Shown here in pieces: positions 58,864-64,000 of a stretch of 64,000 bases of DNA (the stretch's first letter is position 1; the number at the start of each line of letters is the position of its first letter). Below the pieces are notes generated by a model that saw only the letters and a program-made list of their open reading frames with translations, was not told the origin of the DNA and did no database searches. The stretch comes from Streptomyces sp. NRRL S-1022 (GTDB lineage: Bacteria > Actinomycetota > Actinomycetes > Streptomycetales > Streptomycetaceae): NCBI RefSeq assembly GCF_000720135.1, contig NZ_JOIU01000007.1, positions 186,001 to 250,000 of the forward strand, given 5' to 3'. The translations under genes were made by a program, and so were the position numbers.

Positions 58864-59490
58864 ATGGAGACGCTGCGGGAGCGCAAGAAGCGGCATACGC
58901 GGGAATCGCTGCTGAGGGCCGCTCTCGAACTGTTCACCAGCCAGGGGTACGAGCAGACCACCGTCGACGAGATCGCCGAGGCCGTCGACGTCTCGCAGCG
59001 CACCTTCTTCCGATACTTCGCGGGCAAGGAGGACGTGGCCTTCGCGGTGCAGAAGATGACGGAGGCGTCCTTCGTGGCGGCCGTACGCGCGCGCCCGCCG
59101 CACGAGGCGCCGATGAAGGCGCTGCGGCAGGCGTTCCTGGAGGGCTGGGAGACGATCCGGGAGACCGTCGAGTCGGTCGTGCCGGTCGAGCTGTACCTGC
59201 GCATGTACCGCACGATCGAGTCCACGCCCGCGCTGCTCGCCGCGCATCTGCGCCGGTCGGCGGCGACGGAGGAGACCCTCGCGCGGGTGCTGGCCGAGCG
59301 GGAGGGCGTCGATGTCGACGCCGACCCGCGGCCCCGGCTGGCGGTGGCCGTCTTCGGCGGGGTGATCCGGGTCAGCGAGCGGCAGTGGAGCACCAGCGAG
59401 GACTTCGGCCTGGACTCCATCCGCACCCTCACCGCGTCGTACCTGGACCAGGTGGGTTCGGCGCTCACCGGGCACTGGCGCTCCGCCTGA
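58864..59490 (+). CDS. TetR-family transcriptional regulator
   Basis: 208 residues from ATG 58864 (GGGAGAGAGG upstream; GTG 58843 is also open). N-terminal HTH TTVDEIAEAVDVSQRTFFRYF (32-52) preceded by RESLLRAALELFTSQGYEQ. The C-terminal ligand domain has no named subfamily. Divergent from the MFS pump, which it most likely represses. Confidence 0.95.
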   Translation: METLRERKKRHTRESLLRAALELFTSQGYEQTTVDEIAEAVDVSQRTFFRYFAGKEDVAFAVQKMTEASFVAAVRARPPHEAPMKALRQAFLEGWETIRETVESVVPVELYLRMYRTIESTPALLAAHLRRSAATEETLARVLAEREGVDVDADPRPRLAVAVFGGVIRVSERQWSTSEDFGLDSIRTLTASYLDQVGSALTGHWRSA

Positions 59491-59541
59491 GACCGCCGCC
59501 GGATCGCGGGGAGATCAACGGCGGCCCGCCGTCACGGTGTT

Positions 59542-59581
59542 CGGTAACCGACGAAACGTGATCCCTGTCACTCGGTTACCG
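59542..59581. promoter_or_regulatory. Inverted repeat CGGTAACCG ... CGGTTACCG
   Basis: Two 9-bp arms (59542-59550, 59573-59581), exact reverse complements separated by 22 bases, containing GTGAT-CCCT-GTCAC in between. Ends about 35 bases before the alpha/beta hydrolase start. The GGTAACC arms resemble MtrA-type sites. Confidence 0.6.
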
Positions 59582-59615
59582 CGAGACCCTCTCGTTCTCC
59601 TAGTGTGTCCTCCCA

Positions 59616-60833
59616 GTGACTTCCTTCGACACCTCCCCGCAATTGAACGTCTGGCGCGCACTGCTGGCGCTGGCCGTCGTGTTCGTGATGCTCGCGACCA
59701 CCGGCTGGACCGCCCTGCGCAGTCACCGGGAGTCGACAGCGCTGCAGGCCTCGCTCGCCGAGTGGGAGCACGGCAGCATCCACGGCCTCCACCTGCCCGA
59801 CCCCGAGGCCGCCCCGGCCCGCCTCGCCCGCTTCTTCGGTTCGCTCACCCCGCACGAGCGCGACCGCCTCGCCCACCGCTACCCGCTCGCGGTCGGCAAC
59901 ATGAACGGCGCTCCCGTCGCCCTGCGCTACCGGGCCAACCGCATCGCGCTGGGCCAGGCCCGCAAGGCCGAGCACAAGCGTGTGCACGACAGCCGGCTCA
60001 GCTCGGCGGGCCAGCAGGACGCGGCCCGCCGGATGGAGCGCTACGCGTCCCTGCAGGACCCGGAGCGGCACATCCTGGCCTTCGACCCCGAGGGCTCGGG
60101 CCGGGTCGCCGAGGTGTTCGGCGACCTCGACCGGGCCGAGCGGATCTCGGTCGTCGTCCCCGGCGTCGACACCGATCTGCTCACCTTCCAGCGGACGTAC
60201 CGCAAGTACAGCGCCCCGGTCGGCATGGCCGAGGCCCTGTACGCGGCCGAGCGCGACGCCGGCCCCCCGACCCGCACGGCGGTGATCGCCTGGGCCGACT
60301 ACACCTCCCCCGACGGGCTCGGGGTGGACGCGGCCACCGGGCTGCGCGCCAAGGAGGGTGCCGTACGGCTGAACGCGCTGCTGCGCGCGCTGCCCGGTCG
60401 GGCCCCGGTGTCGATGTTCTGCCACAGCTACGGCTCGGTGGTCTGCGGGGTCGCCGCACACGGCATGCCCCGCCGGGTCGCCGACATAGCCGTGGCCGCG
60501 AGCCCCGGCATGCGCGTCACCCAGGCCTCCCACCTGGGCACCTCGGCCCGGGTGTGGGCCATGCGGGACGCCAGCGACTGGGTGCAGGACGTCCCGTACC
60601 TGGAGCTGGGCGGCCTGGGCCACGGCGCCGACCCGGTGTCCTCGGCGTTCGGGGCGCGGGTGCTGTCGGCCCGGGACGCCCAGGGTCACAGCGGTTACTT
60701 CCAGCCCGGCACGGACAGCCTGCGCAACCTCGCCGACATCGGCGTGGGCGCGTACGACGCGGTGACGTGCGCGCGGGAGAACGATGCGTGCCGGTCCGGT
60801 CTGTCCGGCGCGATGACGGCCGGACGCGCGTAG
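59616..60833 (+). CDS. Membrane-anchored alpha/beta hydrolase (DUF1023 type)
   Basis: 405 residues from GTG 59616. N-terminal signal anchor (LLALAVVFVMLATTGWTAL), about 130 residues of variable region, then an alpha/beta hydrolase: VVVPGVDTDL (oxyanion side), nucleophile serine in MFCHSYGSVVCG (about residue 270), a His in LGHGADPVSSAFG region. DUF1023 proteins are secreted esterase/lipase-like enzymes common in Streptomyces. No ribosome site precedes the GTG. Confidence 0.88.
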   Translation: MTSFDTSPQLNVWRALLALAVVFVMLATTGWTALRSHRESTALQASLAEWEHGSIHGLHLPDPEAAPARLARFFGSLTPHERDRLAHRYPLAVGNMNGAPVALRYRANRIALGQARKAEHKRVHDSRLSSAGQQDAARRMERYASLQDPERHILAFDPEGSGRVAEVFGDLDRAERISVVVPGVDTDLLTFQRTYRKYSAPVGMAEALYAAERDAGPPTRTAVIAWADYTSPDGLGVDAATGLRAKEGAVRLNALLRALPGRAPVSMFCHSYGSVVCGVAAHGMPRRVADIAVAASPGMRVTQASHLGTSARVWAMRDASDWVQDVPYLELGGLGHGADPVSSAFGARVLSARDAQGHSGYFQPGTDSLRNLADIGVGAYDAVTCARENDACRSGLSGAMTAGRA

Positions 60834-60899
60834 AAACAGCAGGAAGTGCGGTCTGCGCGGGTGGCGACGGAGGAGCACGTGCCGCATACGATGAGCCGC

Positions 60900-61748
60900 A
60901 TGGGTGACGTACTGGCGGGTTTTCATGCCGTCTGGGGGTTCGAGTCCGACTCCGTGCTCATCCGTTACGAACGGGGGATTCGAACACCGAAGCTGTTCCA
61001 GGCGCTCGGTGAGCGCCGGATTCCGCTGCGGGCGGTCCAGGGGGTGACGCTCGCCCCGGGCAAGCGCGGCACGGTCGTCCTGCGGCTGGAGCCGCGTCCC
61101 GGCGCCGATCCGCTGATGGAGGCCGCCGACGGCCAGCTCAAGGAGGGCGCCGACCCCTACCGGCTGGTGCTGCCGGCCGAGCGGGAGACCCTCGCCGAGT
61201 ACTACGCGGACGAGCTGAAGGGGCTGCTGACCGAGTCCGGGCCCGCCGAGCGGCACCTGGTGGCGGCGCCCGAGGCGCCGCTGCACTTCAAGGCGTACGA
61301 CGGGAAGGCGTCCTTCGACGGGACGGCCGTGCAGTTCCGCTGGTCCTGGACCGGGGCGTCCTCGGCGAAGTGGAAGGCCGGCGACCAGAGCTTCCCGGTG
61401 GCCGAGCTGAGCGGGGTGGAGTGGCGGTCGCCGGAGATCTTCGAAGGGCACCTGCGGCTGGTGCCCCGCGATCAGGGCTCGGCGCGGAGCGCGCAGCCGG
61501 ACCAGGACCCGGCGTCGGTGGTCTTCGGCCTGGGGTACGGGCCGGTGCACGAGTCGCTGCCGTTCGCCGCCGCGGTCCTGGCGGCCGTGCGCACGCGCGG
61601 GCCGGTGCCGGTGGCACCGGCCGTGTCCCGGCGCGACCCCGCGGACATCGCCGAGCGGATCCGGCACCTCGGGGAGCTGCACCAGGCGGGCCTGGTCACC
61701 GACGAGGAGTTCGCGTCGAAGAAGGCCGAGCTGCTGGCCGAGCTGTAG
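60900..61748 (+). CDS. DUF4429 and SHOCT domain protein
   Basis: 282 residues from ATG 60900; ATG 60891 and GTG 60879 are close alternatives, GGAGGAG lies at 60869-60875. Two DUF4429 (PH-like) domains: VLAGFHAVWGFESDSVLIRYERG, PLRAVQGVTLAPGKRG, then HFKAYDGKASFDG and FPVAELSGVEW. The C-terminus is a SHOCT motif IAERIRHLGELHQAGLVTDEEFASKKAELL (in part), a short oligomerising tail. Possibly a membrane-associated scaffold. Function unknown. Confidence 0.88.
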   Translation: MGDVLAGFHAVWGFESDSVLIRYERGIRTPKLFQALGERRIPLRAVQGVTLAPGKRGTVVLRLEPRPGADPLMEAADGQLKEGADPYRLVLPAERETLAEYYADELKGLLTESGPAERHLVAAPEAPLHFKAYDGKASFDGTAVQFRWSWTGASSAKWKAGDQSFPVAELSGVEWRSPEIFEGHLRLVPRDQGSARSAQPDQDPASVVFGLGYGPVHESLPFAAAVLAAVRTRGPVPVAPAVSRRDPADIAERIRHLGELHQAGLVTDEEFASKKAELLAEL

Positions 61749-61758
61749 CTGCCGCCCG

Positions 61759-62214
61759 CTACCGTTCGCGCGCGTAGAAGCTGATCTTCCGGTCCAGGAC
61801 GCCGAGGGTGTCGTGGAGCTCCGCGATCCGGGACAGCACGTCCCTGCGGGTCGACTCCAGCAGCTGCCGGCGCTCCGCGAAGGTGTGGTCGCCCTCCCGG
61901 ACCAGTTCCGCGTACCGGACCATGTCGGCGACCGGCATGCCGGTCAGCCGGAGCTTGGTCACGAAGTCCAGCCAGTCCAGGTCGCGGTTGCTGTAGCGGC
62001 GCTGGCCGGTGTGCGAGCGGTCGACGTGCGGCATCAGCCCGATGCGCTCGTACCAGCGCAGCGTGTGCGCGGTCAGGCCGGTGAACGCGACGACCTCGCT
62101 GATCGTGTAGCGGTCCTGGCCGTCGGGGCGGGGATGGCGCCGGGGTGGGGCGGAGCAGATGTTGGTGGGCGTGGCGTGCTCGGTGGCCGTCGGCGGGGTC
62201 TGCATCACCGTCAT
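61759..62214 (-). CDS. MerR-family transcriptional regulator
   Basis: 151 residues. HTH and wing YTISEVVAFTGLTAHTLRWYERIGLMP (in part, about 36-62), then GQRRYSNRDLDWLDFVTKLRLTGMPVADMV, and a C-terminal coiled coil. Closest in layout to NmlR/AdhR-like regulators without a metal-site cysteine pair. Its own promoter contains an 18-bp perfect palindrome. Divergent from a serine hydrolase. ATG 62214 used; ATG 62205 possible. Confidence 0.93.
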   Translation of the reverse strand: MTVMQTPPTATEHATPTNICSAPPRRHPRPDGQDRYTISEVVAFTGLTAHTLRWYERIGLMPHVDRSHTGQRRYSNRDLDWLDFVTKLRLTGMPVADMVRYAELVREGDHTFAERRQLLESTRRDVLSRIAELHDTLGVLDRKISFYARER

Positions 62215-62230
62215 GGCCCCACGCTATGAC

Positions 62231-62248
62231 CTTGGAGTGCACTCCAAG
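62231..62248. promoter_or_regulatory. Perfect MerR operator palindrome
   Basis: CTTGGAGTGCACTCCAAG, a complete 9+9 palindrome of the kind placed between -35 and -10 of MerR-controlled promoters and very like sites reported for NmlR/AdhR-type regulators. It ends 17 bases upstream of the merR start and faces the serine hydrolase gene on the other side. Confidence 0.85.
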
Positions 62249-62345
62249 CAAGCCGCTCCGGCAAGAAATCGGCACGACCGGACCGGCACCGGCGGGTCCG
62301 GATCCCCCGTGCAGCCGCTGTCGTGAGCCGCATAGGCTCGGACGC

Positions 62346-63167
62346 ATGTCGTTGCAGAGCCTGGCGCTGATCGAGAACTGGCCCGTCCCCACCGCCGCGG
62401 CGGGTGTCGTACGAGCCGACGGGACCGTCCTCGGGACGCACGGTCCCGTCGGGCACCGCTTCCCGCTGGCCTCCGTCACCAAGCCGCTGTCGGCCTACGC
62501 GGCGCTCGTCGCGTACGAGGAGGGGGCGGTCGAGCTGGACGAGCCGGCCGGCCCGCCCGGGTCGACGGTGCGGCACCTGCTCGCGCACACCTCCGGGCTG
62601 GCCTTCGACGAGCACCGGGTGACGGCCGCGCCCGGCGAGCGGCGACTGTACTCGAACGCCGGGTTCGAGCAGCTCGGGGACCACATCGCCAAGGCGACGG
62701 ACATCCCGTTCGCGGAGTACCTGCGGCAGGCGGTGCTGGAGCCGCTGGGCATGGCGTCCACGTCGCTGGAGGGGTCGCCGGCGAAGGACGGGGTGTCGAC
62801 GGTGCAGGACCTGCTGCGGTTCGCGGCCGAGGTGCAGGCGCCGAGGCTGCTGGACGCGCGGACGGTGGCGGCGGCGATGACGGTGCAGTACCCGGGGACG
62901 AAGGGGGTGCTGCCGGGGTACGGGCACCAGAACCCGAACGACTGGGGGCTGGGCTTCGAGATCCGCGACGGGAAGGCCCCGCACTGGACGGGGAGTTCGT
63001 CCTCGCCCCGCACGTTCGGGCATTTCGGGCAGTCCGGTACGTTCCTCTGGATCGACCCCGAGGCCGGGGTGGCGGCCGCCGCCCTGACGGACCGGGCGTT
63101 CGGGCCCTGGGCGGTCGAGGCGTGGCCGGTCCTCACGGACGCGGTGCTCGCGGAACTGCGCGGCTAG
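62346..63167 (+). CDS. Serine hydrolase, class C beta-lactamase/DD-peptidase fold
   Basis: 273 residues from ATG 62346. SVTK (Ser43-Lys46), YSN (102-104) and HFGQSG (226-231, KTG equivalent) are all in place; VRHLLAHTSGLAF is the usual helix. No signal peptide, so it is cytoplasmic; probably an esterase or amidohydrolase. Divergent from the MerR regulator whose operator lies between, suggesting induction by MerR. It ends 4 bases inside the convergent pirin gene. Confidence 0.93.
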   Translation: MSLQSLALIENWPVPTAAAGVVRADGTVLGTHGPVGHRFPLASVTKPLSAYAALVAYEEGAVELDEPAGPPGSTVRHLLAHTSGLAFDEHRVTAAPGERRLYSNAGFEQLGDHIAKATDIPFAEYLRQAVLEPLGMASTSLEGSPAKDGVSTVQDLLRFAAEVQAPRLLDARTVAAAMTVQYPGTKGVLPGYGHQNPNDWGLGFEIRDGKAPHWTGSSSSPRTFGHFGQSGTFLWIDPEAGVAAAALTDRAFGPWAVEAWPVLTDAVLAELRG

Positions 63168-63817
63168 GGCGCCATCTCCCACAGCAGCAGCTCCGCCGGC
63201 GCCGTCGCCACCGCCTCCAGGGACCGCGCCCCGGTGATCCGCGCCGCGTCCCCGGGGCGCAGCTCCTCCCCGGCCAGCCGGACCTCGCCCCGCACGACGT
63301 GCACGTACACGTACGCCGCGTCGGGGACCGCCGTCCGCTCACCGGGCTCCAGGCGCCGTACGTGGAGCATCGCGCCGGCCGCCGGCACCGCGTACGGCGT
63401 GGCGTCGGCGATGCCCGGGACGAGGTCGTACGAGGGGTCGCCGCCGGACTCGCGTGGCGTCAGCCACATCTGCACGAAGGTCAGCGGCACGTCCCCGTCG
63501 TTGTGTTCCACGTGCCGTACGCCCGCCGCCGCGCTCAGGTGCTGGACGTCCCCGGGGCGGACCCGGGTCTCGTGGCCCGTGGAGTCGCGGTGGGTCAGCT
63601 CGCCCTCGACCACCCAGGTGACGATCTCGGTGTGGCTGTGCGGGTGTTCGCCGAAGCCGGCGCCGGGGGCGAGCCGCTCCTCGTTGCAGGCGATCACCGC
63701 GCCGAAGCGGAGATTGTCCGGTTCGTAGTGCGGGCCGAAGGAGAAGGCGTGCCGGGTCTCGATCCCGGCCTGCGGATCCCCTCCGCGGTAGCGCTCAGCG
63801 GCGCGCCGAACATCCAT
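63164..63817 (-). CDS. Pirin-family protein
   Basis: 217 residues from ATG 63817 (MDVRRAAERYRGGD). The metal-binding cupin motif is GFGEHPHSHTEIVTWVVEGEL (about 62-82); RHAFSFGPHYEPDNLRFG, VQHLSAAAGVRHVEHN and FVQMWL are typical of pirins. Bacterial pirins can act as quercetinase-like dioxygenases or redox regulators. An upstream ATG at 63841 is in frame but lacks the conserved start. Confidence 0.94.
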   Translation of the reverse strand: MDVRRAAERYRGGDPQAGIETRHAFSFGPHYEPDNLRFGAVIACNEERLAPGAGFGEHPHSHTEIVTWVVEGELTHRDSTGHETRVRPGDVQHLSAAAGVRHVEHNDGDVPLTFVQMWLTPRESGGDPSYDLVPGIADATPYAVPAAGAMLHVRRLEPGERTAVPDAAYVYVHVVRGEVRLAGEELRPGDAARITGARSLEAVATAPAELLLWEMAP

Positions 63818-63891
63818 CACCCGGCCCACGGTAGACCTCACCCCTGACCCGGCGGCGCACGGGTCCGGCCCGATAAGGCAGTCTTGTCCCC

Positions 63892-64000
63892 GTGCCCGAA
63901 CCCGAATCCCACCACGGTGACCCCGCAGCCCACGCCGTCCACCCGCACTCCGCGACCCTGAGGCGGCTGGAGAAGTCCTCGGGACGACTCGCCGCGCAGG
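63892..64000 (+). CDS. fasR: FasR-like PucR-family regulator, 5' end only
   Basis: Only 36 codons are inside the window, from GTG 63892. The translation begins MPEPESHHGDPAAHAVHP and continues TLRRLEKSSGRLAAQ, which as I recall is the start of the Streptomyces FasR/SCO2386 regulator of the fabD-fabH-acpP-fabF fatty acid synthase operon. No ribosome site; TAAGGCAGTCTTG upstream is a plausible promoter for a leaderless message. The identification rests on memory of the N-terminal sequence. Confidence 0.7.
   Translation, partial: MPEPESHHGDPAAHAVHPHSATLRRLEKSSGRLAAQ

Overview
The window is chromosomal DNA from a Streptomyces or very close relative. The base composition is extremely GC-rich, GTG/TTG starts are common, and the gene content is typical of the genus: XRE/DUF397/anti-sigma-like ATPase trio, DUF3052 next to a homodimeric pyruvate dehydrogenase E1, a TerD/DUF475 cluster, and a FasR-like PucR regulator at the right edge. 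From memory the gene order resembles the S. coelicolor SCO2320-SCO2386 interval; this was not checked by alignment.

Left part (1-18 kb). Pieces of a steroid side-chain catabolic set (metallo-hydrolase, aldehyde dehydrogenase plus 3Fe-4S ferredoxin, CYP125-type P450, FadA5-type thiolase) lie in separate operons that share palindromic operators of the GAAC/GTTC type. Between them sits a five-gene operon behind a cobalamin riboswitch: a secreted alpha-toroid protein, a secreted SCO2322-like protein, EcfT, a double EcfA and an S component. This looks like a corrinoid uptake ECF system with two extracellular, membrane-anchored accessory proteins. A secreted transglycosylase, a DUF1275 protein and an XRE/DUF397/ATPase regulatory trio follow.

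Middle part (18-43 kb). Mostly housekeeping and membrane genes: a ProP-like transporter, an O-methyltransferase, an FHA protein, two paralogous PRxAxxEAD-domain proteins, an MFS pump fused to a MarR-like domain, a Zn-ribbon/peptidoglycan-binding membrane protein, a TMEM165-type Mn exporter under a yybP-ykoY riboswitch, a secreted HNH nuclease, DedA, DoxX under an iron box, and tRNA-Val(UAC). Next to the tRNA is a TnpB-type RuvC protein with no zinc knuckle and no TnpA. Cell-envelope genes follow: coiled-coil and DUF4383 membrane proteins, an amidase_6 hydrolase, a polysaccharide deacetylase, and a bifunctional-type PBP whose transpeptidase motifs are degenerate.

Right part (43-64 kb). A Ter-dependent stress locus: HAD phosphatase, a giant PRTase-TRSP-StiP-PELOTA protein and a C-C bond lyase form one operon. 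Around it are a TerD variant without the calcium site, a TerA-like protein, a DUF475/TerC integral membrane protein and two canonical TerD proteins. Then come a peroxiredoxin, DUF3052, aceE, a potassium channel, a TetR/MFS efflux pair, a secreted alpha/beta hydrolase, DUF4429-SHOCT, a MerR regulator with a perfect operator, a serine hydrolase, a pirin and the start of a FasR-like regulator. No CRISPR array, rRNA, prophage or polyketide/NRPS genes were seen.
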